Source: Mycolicibacillus trivialis (GTDB lineage Bacteria > Actinomycetota > Actinomycetes > Mycobacteriales > Mycobacteriaceae). From it: a stretch of 64,000 bases of DNA. The DNA lies in NCBI RefSeq assembly GCF_002102395.1, contig NZ_LQPZ01000044.1, forward strand, positions 119,956 through 183,955, written 5' to 3'. The position numbers were made by a program, and so were the translations under genes. Below, in pieces: positions 9,632-18,116 of the stretch (position 1 is its first letter; each line of letters starts with the position of its first letter). The notes under the pieces are model-generated. The model was not told the origin of the DNA and searched no databases. It saw only the letters and a list, made by a program, of their open reading frames with translations.

Positions 9632-10072
9632 TTACTTGGTGATCGCGATCCGTTTCGGCTCCGACCCCGCGTAAGCGCCGGTCACCCGGACGGTGAGCAC
9701 CCCGGCGTCGTACGACGCCGCGACCGCGTCACCGGTCACATGCTCGGGGAGCCGGAAGGTGCGCCGGAACGAGCCGTAGCGGACCTCGCGCAGCGTGCGG
9801 CCGTCGGCCTGCCCGCCGTGCTCGTCGCGGCGTTCACCGTGGATGACCAACTGTCCGCCGTCCACCTCGACGGTGACGTCCTTGTCGACGTCCACGCCGG
9901 GCAACTCCAGCCGGACCACCGCGTCCTCGTCCTCGCGGACGATCTCGGCGGCCGGATGGAAACCGGCCTCGTCGGTGATCGGCTTCAGCCAGCCGGCGCC
10001 GTCACCGAAGAAATCGTGTACCCAGCGGTCGACGTCGAACGCCGGGCGCGACCACAGTGTCAGGTTGCTCAT
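9632..10072 (-). CDS. hsp20: Hsp20 / alpha-crystallin small heat-shock protein (Acr2-like)
   Basis: 146-residue small heat-shock chaperone that holds unfolding proteins in the cytoplasm. The N-terminus MSNLTLWSRPAFDVDRW and the conserved crystallin-domain segments RLELPGVDVDKDV, GSFRRTFRLPEHV and SYDAGVLTVRV match M. tuberculosis Acr2 (Rv0251c), including the C-terminal RIAITK with the I-x-I tail. The ATG at 10072 follows AAGGAG. The region before it carries a HAIR-like HspR site, and a terminator follows the gene. It is divergent from nirB. Confidence 0.93.
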   Translation of the reverse strand: MSNLTLWSRPAFDVDRWVHDFFGDGAGWLKPITDEAGFHPAAEIVREDEDAVVRLELPGVDVDKDVTVEVDGGQLVIHGERRDEHGGQADGRTLREVRYGSFRRTFRLPEHVTGDAVAASYDAGVLTVRVTGAYAGSEPKRIAITK

Positions 10073-10150
10073 GGTTGTCTCCTTTGTTGGTTCACCGGTT
10101 TGTGTCTGCGTGTCGGGGACCGGCCCGATGCCGGTCGCTGCCCCGTACAA

Positions 10151-10171
10151 CTTGAGTCGACCACGCTTAAG
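10151..10171. promoter_or_regulatory. HAIR-like element (HspR site) upstream of acr2
   Basis: CTTGAGT (10151-10157), 7 nt, GCTTAAG (10165-10171). The established HAIR consensus is CTTGAGT-N7-ACTCAAG; the left arm is perfect and the right arm matches 5 of 7. It lies about 80-100 nt before the acr2 start, where HspR represses heat-shock genes in actinobacteria. Confidence 0.75.
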
Positions 10172-10173
10172 TC

Positions 10174-10210
10174 CCGGTGAGGTGTTCGCCCACCGCGAAC
10201 ACCTCACCGG
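10174..10210. promoter_or_regulatory. Perfect 16-bp inverted repeat between acr2 and nirB
   Basis: Arms CCGGTGAGGTGTTCGC (10174-10189) and GCGAACACCTCACCGG (10195-10210) around a 5-nt loop. There is no U tract on either strand, and it lies between divergent promoters, so an operator or an RNA hairpin at the 5' end of a transcript fits better than a terminator. Confidence 0.7.
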
Positions 10211-10241
10211 CGCCCGGCCGGGCTGTGAGCACACCGTCATC

Positions 10242-10251
10242 GTGACGTCAC
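10242..10251. promoter_or_regulatory. Palindrome GTGACGTCAC, candidate nitrogen-regulator site for nirB
   Basis: Perfect 10-bp palindrome about 44-53 nt before the predicted nirB transcript start. GTNAC half-sites are typical of GlnR, which controls nitrate/nitrite assimilation in mycobacteria. A related GTGAC/GTCAC cluster lies between narK3 and the FAD oxidoreductase at 19684-19706. Confidence 0.4.
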
Positions 10252-10282
10252 ACGAGGCGACATGACCGCAACACGGCGCTCC

Positions 10283-10294
10283 TAACCTGCGACC
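10283..10294 (+). promoter_or_regulatory. nirB promoter, -10 TAACCT, leaderless
   Basis: TAACCT (10283-10288) fits TANNNT and stands 6 nt before the A of the nirB ATG. No ribosome site precedes the ATG, so a leaderless transcript starting at the ATG itself is the simplest reading. Confidence 0.6.
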
Positions 10295-12835
10295 ATGACC
10301 CGCAACGAGGACAGCGCACGCGAGCTGGTGGTCGTCGGCCACGGCATGGTCGCGCACCGGCTGGTCGAGACGCTGCGGGGCCGCGACGGCGCCGGCGACT
10401 GGCGGGTGACCGTTTTCGGTGAGGAGCCGCATCCCGCCTACGACCGGGTCGGCCTCACCGGCTACACCGACCACTGGGACCGGGTGCCGATGGCGCTGCC
10501 CGGCAACGCCTACCCCGACGACGACCGGGTTCGGTTGCACGTCGGCAGCCCGGTCGTGGCCATCGACCGCGCCGCCAAAACCGTCGTCACCGCCGCCGGT
10601 GACCGGTACGGCTACGACACCCTGGTGCTGGCCACCGGATCGTCGGCGTTCGTACCGCCGGTACCCGGCCACGACCTGCCGAACTGCCACGTCTACCGCA
10701 CCCTCGACGACCTCGACGCGATCCGCGACAGCGCCGAGGCGGCGCGGGCCGCCGGCCGGGCCGGGGTGGTGATCGGCGGCGGCCTGCTGGGACTGGAGGC
10801 GGCCAACGCGCTGCGCGGGATGGGGGTCCCGGCGGTCGTCGTGGAACGCGCCCCCCGGTTGATGGCCCAGCAACTCGATCAGGGCGGCGGTGCACTGCTG
10901 GCGCGGCTCATCGCCGAACTCGGTATCGACGTGCGGGTGGAGACCGGCACCGACGAGATCGTGGCCCACCCGGACGGGGCCGGGCTGACGCTGCGGCTCA
11001 CCGACGGCGGCAGCGTCGACGCCGGGTTGGTGATCTTCGCGGCCGGCATCCGCCCCCGTGACGAACTGGCCCGCGCCGCCGGCCTGCGCACCGCGGAGCG
11101 CGGCGGGGTGCTCACCGACCTCACCTGCCGCACCGACGACCCCGACGTCTACGCGATCGGCGAGGTCGCCGCGGTGGAGGGCCGCTGCTACGGGCTGGTC
11201 GCGCCCGGCTACGCCACCGCCGAGGTGGTCGCCGACCGGCTGCTCGGCGGCTCGGCCACCTTCCCCGGCGCCGACACCGCCACCAAACTCAAACTGCTCG
11301 GCGTGGACGTCGCGAGCTTCGGCGACGCCCTGGCCGAACACCCGGACAGCCTGGAAGTCACCGTCAACGACGCGGTGCACCGGACCTACGCGAAACTGGT
11401 GCTCTCCGACGACGCCGAGACCCTGCTCGGCGGCGTGCTGGTCGGCGACACCTCCTCCTACGGGCTGCTGCGTCCGATGGTGGGCTCCCGGCTGCCGGGC
11501 GACCCGATGGCGTTCATCGCCGGGCCGGCCGGCGACACCGCCGCCCCCGGCGTGGCGGCGCTGCCCGAGACCGCCCAGATCTGCTCCTGCAACAACGTCA
11601 GCAAGGGCGAGATCACCGCCGCCATCGCCGGCGGCTGCACCGACGTCCCGGCGCTGAAGGCATGCACCGGCGCGGGCACCGCCTGCGGCTCCTGTGTGCC
11701 GCTGCTCAAGCAGCTGCTCGAAGCCGAAGGCGTCGAACAGTCCAGGGCACTGTGCGAACACTTCCAACAGTCGCGGGCGGAGCTGTTCGAGATCATCAGC
11801 GTCACCGGCATCCGTACCTTTTCCGGGCTGGTGTCCCGATTCGGCACCGGAACCGGCTGTGACATCTGCAAACCCGTCGTCGCCTCGATCCTGGCGTCGA
11901 CCGGATCCGACCACATCCTCGACGGGGAACAGGCGGCTCTGCAGGATTCCAACGACCACTTCCTGGCCAACATCCAGCGCAACGGCAGCTATTCGGTGGT
12001 CCCCCGGGTGCCCGGCGGAGAGATCACCCCCGAGCACCTGATCCTGATCGGCCAGATCGCCCAGGAGTTCGGGCTGTACACCAAGATCACCGGCGGCCAG
12101 CGCATCGACCTGTTCGGCGCCCGCGTCGACCAGCTGCCGGCGATCTGGGCGCGGCTCGTCGACGCCGGGATGGAATCCGGCCACGCCTACGGAAAATCGC
12201 TGCGCACCGTCAAAAGCTGTGTGGGCAGCCGCTGGTGCCGCTACGGCCAACAGGACTCCACCCAGCTGGCCATCGATCTGGAGCTGCGCTACCGCGGCCT
12301 GCGCGCCCCGCACAAGATCAAGATGGGTGTCTCCGGCTGCGCCCGGGAATGCGCCGAAGCCCGCGGCAAGGACGTCGGGGTGATCGCCACCGAAACCGGC
12401 TGGAACCTCTACGTCGGCGGCAACGGCGGAATGACCCCGGCGCACGCCAAGTTGCTCGCCGGCGACCTCGACACCGACACCCTCATCCGCTACATCGACC
12501 GCTTCCTGATGTTCTACATCCGCACCGCCGATCGGCTGCAGCGCACCGCACCGTGGATCGACACACTCGACGGTGGAATCGACCACCTGCGTGACGTCGT
12601 CTGCGATGACTCCCTCGGTCTCGCAGCGGATTTCGAGGCCGCTATGGAGCGTCACATCGCCGGGTACCAATGCGAGTGGAAAGGCGTGCTCGACGACCCG
12701 GAGAAGCTGTCCCGGTTCGTCTCGTTCGTCAACGCCCCCGGCGCCGTCGACCCGACGGTGTCGTTCACCGAGGACGACGGCCGCAAGGTCCCGGTTCCGA
12801 TCGGGATGCCGCGGCTGCGTGAGAGTGAGGAGTGA
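10295..12835 (+). CDS. nirB: NAD(P)H-dependent nitrite reductase large subunit
   Basis: 846-residue cytoplasmic enzyme reducing nitrite to ammonium with six electrons. Order of domains: FAD fold (GHGMVA, residues 15-20), NAD fold (VVIGGGLLGLEAAN), BFD-like [2Fe-2S] domain with C430, C432, C464 and C467 (ICSCNN, CGSC), then the siroheme/[4Fe-4S] domain with C642, C648, C682 and C686 (SCVGSRWC, GVSGCARECAEA). All cofactor ligands are present. The length is close to that recalled for Rv0252 (853). It overlaps the nirD region and needs siroheme, for which a chelatase gene lies 4 kb downstream. The start is leaderless. Confidence 0.96.
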   Translation: MTRNEDSARELVVVGHGMVAHRLVETLRGRDGAGDWRVTVFGEEPHPAYDRVGLTGYTDHWDRVPMALPGNAYPDDDRVRLHVGSPVVAIDRAAKTVVTAAGDRYGYDTLVLATGSSAFVPPVPGHDLPNCHVYRTLDDLDAIRDSAEAARAAGRAGVVIGGGLLGLEAANALRGMGVPAVVVERAPRLMAQQLDQGGGALLARLIAELGIDVRVETGTDEIVAHPDGAGLTLRLTDGGSVDAGLVIFAAGIRPRDELARAAGLRTAERGGVLTDLTCRTDDPDVYAIGEVAAVEGRCYGLVAPGYATAEVVADRLLGGSATFPGADTATKLKLLGVDVASFGDALAEHPDSLEVTVNDAVHRTYAKLVLSDDAETLLGGVLVGDTSSYGLLRPMVGSRLPGDPMAFIAGPAGDTAAPGVAALPETAQICSCNNVSKGEITAAIAGGCTDVPALKACTGAGTACGSCVPLLKQLLEAEGVEQSRALCEHFQQSRAELFEIISVTGIRTFSGLVSRFGTGTGCDICKPVVASILASTGSDHILDGEQAALQDSNDHFLANIQRNGSYSVVPRVPGGEITPEHLILIGQIAQEFGLYTKITGGQRIDLFGARVDQLPAIWARLVDAGMESGHAYGKSLRTVKSCVGSRWCRYGQQDSTQLAIDLELRYRGLRAPHKIKMGVSGCARECAEARGKDVGVIATETGWNLYVGGNGGMTPAHAKLLAGDLDTDTLIRYIDRFLMFYIRTADRLQRTAPWIDTLDGGIDHLRDVVCDDSLGLAADFEAAMERHIAGYQCEWKGVLDDPEKLSRFVSFVNAPGAVDPTVSFTEDDGRKVPVPIGMPRLRESEE

Positions 12836-12837
12836 TC

Positions 12838-13230
12838 ATGACCCTGCTGGACACCGACCGGTTCGACTCCGCGGCGGACTCCGCCGGGTGGACCACGGCC
12901 TGCCGCTACGAGCACCTCATCCCCGGCCGCGGAGTGGCCGTGCTGCTCGACGACGGCGAGCAGGCCGCCCTCTTCCGGCTCGCCGACGGATCGCTCCGGG
13001 CGATCGGCAACATCGACCCGTTCTTCGGTGCCGGAGTGCTCTCCCGCGGGCTGGTCGGTGACCGCGGCGGCCGCGCCGTGGTCGCCTCCCCGCTGAAAAA
13101 GCACCTCTTCGACCTCGACGACGGCAGCTGCCTGGACGACCCGCGGGCGGCGGTGCCGGTGTACGCCGCCCGGGTCACCGCCGAGGGCTTGGTGGCGGTC
13201 GGGCGCGCCGGGGCCGGAGTGGCCGCCTGA
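12838..13230 (+). CDS. nirD: Nitrite reductase small subunit
   Basis: 130-residue Rieske-fold partner of NirB. Like other NirD proteins it keeps the fold (IPGRGVAVLLDDGEQAALFRL, NIDPF, GDRGGRAVVASPL, GSCLDDP) without the Cys/His cluster ligands. The ATG at 12838 is preferred: GAGGAG lies 6 nt upstream and the product starts MTLL like the M. tuberculosis protein. A GTG at 12832 overlaps the nirB stop in GTGA but sits on that ribosome site. It lies two bases after the nirB stop, so the two are co-translated. Confidence 0.93.
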   Translation: MTLLDTDRFDSAADSAGWTTACRYEHLIPGRGVAVLLDDGEQAALFRLADGSLRAIGNIDPFFGAGVLSRGLVGDRGGRAVVASPLKKHLFDLDDGSCLDDPRAAVPVYAARVTAEGLVAVGRAGAGVAA

Positions 13231-13309
13231 TCGGTCAACTCGCCGCGGCGCGGACACCTCGGCGGTAGCCTCGGATCACCTGGCCCGACGACGGATCGAG
13301 GCGAAGCCG

Positions 13310-13645
13310 ATGAACAAATTCTCGTTGACAGCGCTGGCCCGCGATCAGTTGCACCGCGCCAAGACCGAGGCCAGCGGCCGGCGCGCGGACACGGTGTTCG
13401 GCGGCCACGAACACACCCTGCGTCAGACCGTCATCGCGCTGGCCCAGGGGCACCGCCTCGATGAGCACACCACCCTCGATGACGCCACCCTGCAGGTGCT
13501 CACCGGCCGGGTACGGCTCAGCGCCGGAGCCGACGAATGGATCGGCTGGGTCGGCGATCTGTTGATCATCCCCGATGGCGCTCACGCGCTGGAGGCCCTG
13601 GAGGACTCGGTGGTGCTGCTGACGGTGGCCAAGAAGAGTCGCTGA
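13310..13645 (+). CDS. Small cupin-domain protein
   Basis: 111 residues forming one cupin barrel. The first motif is degenerate (VFGGHEHTLRQTVIALAQGHRLDEHTT in the region, with two His and a Glu) and the second reads DLLIIPDGAHALEALED with a single His. Metal binding is therefore plausible but not certain. Similar small cupins with this start (NKFSL..LA) occur in actinobacteria next to stress genes. There is no operon overlap: 79 nt follow nirD and 159 nt precede the stress gene. M. tuberculosis has cob genes at this point, so the gene belongs to an accessory segment. Confidence 0.75.
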   Translation: MNKFSLTALARDQLHRAKTEASGRRADTVFGGHEHTLRQTVIALAQGHRLDEHTTLDDATLQVLTGRVRLSAGADEWIGWVGDLLIIPDGAHALEALEDSVVLLTVAKKSR

Positions 13646-13804
13646 CCGACCGCAGGCCCGCCCCACCCGCGAACGCACCCGGCGGCGATACCGGCCGGGT
13701 ACAAAGGGGAGAGAAGCCGGAGGAGACGCCCGGCAACGTCGCACGCGGGCCCACGCGCACTTCGGGTGTGCCCGGGTGGGACGCCAATCGGAAGGAATAC
13801 GGCG

Positions 13805-14701
13805 ATGTCTGCGACCCAACGGGGAATCGTGGTCGGCTACGACGGGTCGGGACCGGCCCGGGCGGCGCTGCGCTGGGCGGTCGACGCGGCGCAACGCCAC
13901 CAGCAACCGCTCACCGTGGTGCTCGCCATCACCGTGGCGCAGGTCGAGGCGCAGGCCATCGCCTGGGAGGTCGACGCCAGCCCGGTGTCGCTGCGCGAAC
14001 CCTACGAGCGGGAGGCCCGCCGCGTGCTCGGCGACGCGCTGGAGGTCGTCGAAGCCACCGTCGGGTCCGGCCCGCGACCGGAGGTGCGCACCGAGACGAT
14101 CTGGGCGCAGCCGGTTCCCACCCTGGTGCACATGTCGAAGGATGCCTCCCTGGTGGTGGTCGGGTCCCGGGGCCTCGGGGCGGTCCGGCGCACCCTGGTC
14201 GGCTCGGTCAGTGCCGGGCTGGTCCAGCACGCCCGCGGTCCGGTCGCGGTGATCCACGGCGACGACGAGCGCGGAAAGAATGCCGCGGAGCTGCCGGTCC
14301 TGGTCGGCGTCGACGGTTCCCGCGCCTCCGAGCTGGCCACCGAGATCGCCTTCGCCGAGGCGTCGGTACGCGGTGTCGGGCTCACCGCGCTGCACGCCTG
14401 GCACGACGCCGACCTGGTCGGGGTCACCGGCGACGAGTGGTCGGATCTGGTCACCCGCGGCGAGCAGGTCCTCGCCGAGCGGCTCGCCGGCTACCAGGAG
14501 CGCTACCCGGACGTCGCGGTACGACGGGTGGTGGTCTGGGGGCAACCGACCCATCACCTGCTCGAACACGCCGAGTCCGCACAACTGATCGTGGTGGGCA
14601 GCCACGGCCGCGGCGGGTTCACCGGGATGCTGCTCGGTTCGGTCAGTCGCGCGGTGGTGCACGCCGCCGAGATCCCGGTGATCGTCGCCCGGCGGCCATG
14701 A
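13805..14701 (+). CDS. Universal stress protein, two tandem USP domains
   Basis: 298-residue tandem universal stress protein of the Rv2005c/Rv2623 type. Each half has the ATP-binding signature G-x2-G-x9-G-S: GSRGLGAVRRTLVGSVS near residue 130 and GSHGRGGFTGMLLGSVS near residue 280. The start ATG at 13805 follows GGAAGGA; the 13 residues readable upstream have no ribosome site. Its stop overlaps the next start in ATGA, tying it to an Rv2004c-like protein exactly as the Rv2005c-Rv2004c pair of the M. tuberculosis DosR regulon. Only a poor DosR-like site is seen upstream, so dormancy control is not shown here. Confidence 0.9.
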   Translation: MSATQRGIVVGYDGSGPARAALRWAVDAAQRHQQPLTVVLAITVAQVEAQAIAWEVDASPVSLREPYEREARRVLGDALEVVEATVGSGPRPEVRTETIWAQPVPTLVHMSKDASLVVVGSRGLGAVRRTLVGSVSAGLVQHARGPVAVIHGDDERGKNAAELPVLVGVDGSRASELATEIAFAEASVRGVGLTALHAWHDADLVGVTGDEWSDLVTRGEQVLAERLAGYQERYPDVAVRRVVVWGQPTHHLLEHAESAQLIVVGSHGRGGFTGMLLGSVSRAVVHAAEIPVIVARRP

Positions 14702-16227
14702 CGGCAGCGGACCGCGGCGAACCCGTCAACCCCGTCGACCCGGTCGACGAGGCACCGCACCAGGGTCCACAGATCCACGAAACCCATTCGGGCATCGTCG
14801 TTCTCGTCGGAGACCGGGCCTACAAGGCGAAGAAGCCGGTCACCACGGATTTCTTGGATTTCGCCACGCCGGAGAAACGGGAGCAGGTCTGCCTCCGGGA
14901 GGTGGAACTCAACCGTCGGCTGTCACCACGCAGCTACCTGGGGGTGGCACACCTGAGCGGGCCGGGCGACGGGCCTGCCGAACCGGTCATCGTGATGCGC
15001 CGACACCCCGACAGCGCCCGACTGGCCGCGAAAGTGCGTGCCGGCGAGCCCGTGGACGACGTGCTCGATGCGATCGCCGGGATCCTCGCCCGGTTCCACA
15101 CCGCCGCCAAGCGTGGCCCGGTGATCGACGAGCAGGGCACGGTCGCGGCGGTGCGCCGGCGATGGCACGCCAATATCCGGGAACTGGCCCCGTTTCGTTC
15201 CGACCTGGTCGATCCGGCGCTGCTCGGCGAGATCGAACTGCTGGCCGATCGCTACCTCGACGGACGCACCGCCCTGTTCGAGCAGCGCATCGCGGACCGC
15301 CGCATCGTCGACGGCCACGGCGACCTGCTGACGGACGACATCTTCTGCCTGCCCGAAGGGATCGAGATCCTCGACTGTCTGGAGTTCGACGACGCCCTTC
15401 GGCATGTCGACGCGATCGACGACATCGCTTTTCTCGCCATGGATCTGGAGTTCCTCGGCCGCCGGGACCTGGCCGAGGTTCTGCTGGCGCGGTACCGCCA
15501 CCATGCCGACGATCCGGCGCCGGAATCGTTGGTCGACTTCTACATCGCCTACCGGGCCCTGGTCCGGGCGAAGACCGACTGTGTCCGGTTCGGCCAGGGG
15601 CATGCCGAGTCCCGGGCGGCCGCCCACACCCATCTGGCGATGGCCGTGGACCACCTGCGGAGTTCCGCGGTGCGGCTGGCGCTGGTCGGCGGCGGGCCGG
15701 GAACCGGCAAGACCACCGTTGCCGGTCTCCTCGCCGAGCGGGTCGATGCTCGGGTCATCTCGACCGATGAGGTGCGCAAAGAGCTTGTCCGACGGGGCCG
15801 CATCGGTGGCGAACCCGGAACCCGCGACGCCGGACTGTACCGAGCGGACCAGGTGAACGCGGTCTACGAGGAAATGCTGCGGCGGGCCCGGGCACTGCTC
15901 GAGCGCGGCCGACCGGTGATCCTCGACGGCACCTGGCGAGACCCCGACCGGCGTGAGCAGGCCCGGGCAGTGGCCGGGGAGACCCGGGCGAGCCTGATCG
16001 AACTGTGTTGCACCGCTGCAGCCGAGGTCGCCGCGCGACGCGTCGGAAACCGGAGCGCCGACCATCCCTCCGACGCCACCGCCGAACTGGCCCGGCAGTG
16101 GGGGACCGACGCCGAGGACTGGCCGCAGGCCCACCGCATCGATACCGGCGGCCCGGTCCAGGACGCGGTGGCCGCGGCGGAGAGCCGGTGGCGCGGGGCC
16201 GAACCCGCCTCACGCCGCGGCGGGTAA
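14698..16227 (+). CDS. Kinase-like and AAA ATPase fusion protein, Rv2004c-like
   Basis: 509-residue cytoplasmic protein. Residues 1-320 resemble an aminoglycoside-phosphotransferase/kinase fold, with the Brenner-type motif DGHGDLLTDDIF and a following ILDCLEFDD that supplies the metal Asp. Residues 330-500 are a P-loop kinase-like ATPase with Walker A GGGPGTGKTTVAG and the later DGTWRDPDRR. The same pairing of domains is known in Rv2004c. The substrate is unknown. It starts at the ATGA overlap with the universal stress gene, so the two are translated together. Its 3' end overlaps by 18 nt the convergent chelatase gene. Confidence 0.85.
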   Translation: MTAADRGEPVNPVDPVDEAPHQGPQIHETHSGIVVLVGDRAYKAKKPVTTDFLDFATPEKREQVCLREVELNRRLSPRSYLGVAHLSGPGDGPAEPVIVMRRHPDSARLAAKVRAGEPVDDVLDAIAGILARFHTAAKRGPVIDEQGTVAAVRRRWHANIRELAPFRSDLVDPALLGEIELLADRYLDGRTALFEQRIADRRIVDGHGDLLTDDIFCLPEGIEILDCLEFDDALRHVDAIDDIAFLAMDLEFLGRRDLAEVLLARYRHHADDPAPESLVDFYIAYRALVRAKTDCVRFGQGHAESRAAAHTHLAMAVDHLRSSAVRLALVGGGPGTGKTTVAGLLAERVDARVISTDEVRKELVRRGRIGGEPGTRDAGLYRADQVNAVYEEMLRRARALLERGRPVILDGTWRDPDRREQARAVAGETRASLIELCCTAAAEVAARRVGNRSADHPSDATAELARQWGTDAEDWPQAHRIDTGGPVQDAVAAAESRWRGAEPASRRGG

Positions 16228-16896
16228 CGCGGCTCCGCGGAACAGGCCGACGATGGCTTCGGCCAGCTGCGGTCGATGCGCCAACGGAGAAGTCACCAGA
16301 TCGGCCCCCGACGCATGCAACCGGTCCTGAAAAAAGCCGTCCGCCAACAGGTAGGACAACACCGTCACCGCGGCGCCCGGCACGGCGGCCCGGGCGACGC
16401 GAACCGCCTGGGCCACGGTCGGAGCGCCGGCGGCGGCGAAGGCCAACCGTACCGGCCGGCCCAAGCGGGCAGCGAGCAGCGCGGACGTTCGGTCCAGGTC
16501 CGCGCGGGCCACCGGATCGGAACTGCCGGCCGCCGCCAGCACCACCGGCCCGCCGTCCGGGGCGCCCGCGTCGGCCAACTGATCGACCAGCATCGAGACC
16601 AGTGCCGGACCCGGCCCCAACGCCGGGGTCACGGTCACCTCCGGGTGCCCGCTGGCCACGATCTGGGCGGGCAGGTCGGTACGCACGTGATAGCCGCGGG
16701 CCAGGAACGCGGGCACCACCACCGCCGGGCCCGGCCCGAGCCTGCTCAGCAGTTCGGCCGGGGACGGTGCGGCGACATCGACGAAGGCGACCTGCACCGG
16801 ATCCCCGAGCCGCGCACCGACGCGATCCGCGAGGTGTTCGATCATCGCGAGACCCGAGGCGTGTCGGCAGCCGTGGGCCACCAGGACCCGGTTCAC
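16210..16896 (-). CDS. Sirohydrochlorin chelatase family protein (CbiX/SirB-like)
   Basis: 228-residue class II chelatase-like protein, Rv0259c position. The N-terminal active-site motif LVAHGCRHASG supplies the first His and VPAFLARGYHVRTDLP the second, which in this family coordinate the inserted metal. The likely job is Fe insertion into sirohydrochlorin to make siroheme for NirB, although Co insertion for cobalamin is a formal alternative. The GTG at 16896 overlaps the stop of the HemD-like gene in GTGA, so the two are coupled; a GTG at 16908 is a second possibility. Neither has a strong ribosome site, as expected for coupled translation. Confidence 0.82.
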   Translation of the reverse strand: MNRVLVAHGCRHASGLAMIEHLADRVGARLGDPVQVAFVDVAAPSPAELLSRLGPGPAVVVPAFLARGYHVRTDLPAQIVASGHPEVTVTPALGPGPALVSMLVDQLADAGAPDGGPVVLAAAGSSDPVARADLDRTSALLAARLGRPVRLAFAAAGAPTVAQAVRVARAAVPGAAVTVLSYLLADGFFQDRLHASGADLVTSPLAHRPQLAEAIVGLFRGAALPAAA

Positions 16897-18029
16897 GCCG
16901 CACCGCACCGGTCGTCGACGGCCAGCCGGTACCCGCGTTTGACGACGGTGCCCACGATGCCGCGATCACCCAGCGCCGTCCGGAGCCGAAGCACCGCGGT
17001 CTCCACCGCATGGGTGTCGCTGCTCGTGCCCGGCAGGACCCGCAACAATTCCGCCCGGGTCACCACCGCACCGGGCTGACGCGCCAGGAGGCGCAGCGCC
17101 GCCATCGCCGACGGCGGTACCGCCCGAGGCGTTCCGTCGACGGCCACACCGGCGTTGCGGATCTCGATGACGTGCCCGCCCGCGTGCACGACGCGGCGGG
17201 CCAGCCGCGGCAACTCCTCGCCGATGTGGCGGGCCAGCGCACCCAACCGCGAACGGTCCGGGCAGGACACCGGGATCTGCCGGCGGGCCAGCGGCGTGGC
17301 GCAGTGCGGCCCGACGCAGAACACGGCGACATCGCCGCGCAACGCCTCGTGCACCGTTTCGGTGAGCCCGAGCTCATCGGCACGTGACAACAGCGCCAGG
17401 GCGGCCGCCGCCGAGGTGAAGGCCACCGCGTCGACCCGGCGCCGGACGACCTCGCCGATCACCCGGTCGAGCGGGCCGCCGGCGGGCGGCAGTGCCCACC
17501 GGTAGGTGCGGATCGGGATCAGCTGTGCTCCCGCGTCGGCCAGCACCGAAAGCAGGTGCGGCGCGGGGTCGAGGTCATCGGCCAACCCGTGCGTCTGCAC
17601 CGCGACCCGCCGGCCGGCGACGCCGTCAGCCAGCAGGTGGGCAAGGAGGTCGGTCGAGGACTCCGACGACGGTGCCCAGTGCTCGCGTAAGCCGGCGGCC
17701 CGCAGCGCGCCGGTGGCCTTGGGTCCGCGGGACAGGATCCGGGCACCGGCGACGGATGCCAGCAGGTCGGTGGCCACGCCCCAGCCGTCGGCCGCCGCGA
17801 TCCAGGCCCGCAAGCCCAGCGCGGTGGTGGCGACGAACACCTCGGGGGGCGAGGCGATCAGTGCGGCGGTGGCCCGGCGCAACTCAGTGTCGTCGGGCAG
17901 TGCGACCATCTCGATCGCCGGTGCGGTGCTCACCGCCGCGCCGGCGCGGCTCAGCAGGGCGCAGAGTTCCGCCACGCGATGCGCGGCGGTCACCGCGACC
18001 CGGTAACCGGTAAGCGGTCCTCGGCTCAT
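16893..18029 (-). CDS. HemD-like protein with C-terminal winged-helix DNA-binding domain
   Basis: 378-residue two-domain protein, Rv0260c position and length. Residues 1-265 match uroporphyrinogen-III synthase (GYRVAVTAAHRVAELCALLSRAG, VFVATTALGLRAWI, VAFTSAAAALALL, FCVGPHCA). Residues 280-375 are an OmpR-type winged helix (LLARQPGAVVTRAELLRVL, HAVETAVLRLRTALGD, VKRGYRLAV). It may sense a tetrapyrrole or nitrogen status and regulate the nearby nitrite genes, or still make uroporphyrinogen III; the family is usually annotated as a regulator. It starts at an ATG at 18029, close behind a TAAACC hexamer, possibly leaderless. Confidence 0.85.
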   Translation of the reverse strand: MSRGPLTGYRVAVTAAHRVAELCALLSRAGAAVSTAPAIEMVALPDDTELRRATAALIASPPEVFVATTALGLRAWIAAADGWGVATDLLASVAGARILSRGPKATGALRAAGLREHWAPSSESSTDLLAHLLADGVAGRRVAVQTHGLADDLDPAPHLLSVLADAGAQLIPIRTYRWALPPAGGPLDRVIGEVVRRRVDAVAFTSAAAALALLSRADELGLTETVHEALRGDVAVFCVGPHCATPLARRQIPVSCPDRSRLGALARHIGEELPRLARRVVHAGGHVIEIRNAGVAVDGTPRAVPPSAMAALRLLARQPGAVVTRAELLRVLPGTSSDTHAVETAVLRLRTALGDRGIVGTVVKRGYRLAVDDRCGAA

Positions 18030-18116
18030 GTGTCCGGTTTATGCGTCCGGCATTTCCGTTGTGTTACACCGCGATTGCCGCGCCATTGCGTGAGCTCAGC
18101 GTCTCTGCGAGATCGC

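Noticed and set aside
9632..12670. Antisense frame of more than 1000 codons continuing from acr2 through nirB
   Set aside because: The long open frame is a mirror of high-GC codon use in nirB. Only the last 146 residues are real Hsp20, and a ribosome site at 10072 marks its start.
13740..13800. DosR-like site before the universal stress gene
   Set aside because: The best alignment around GGGAC matches only about 10 of 20 positions.
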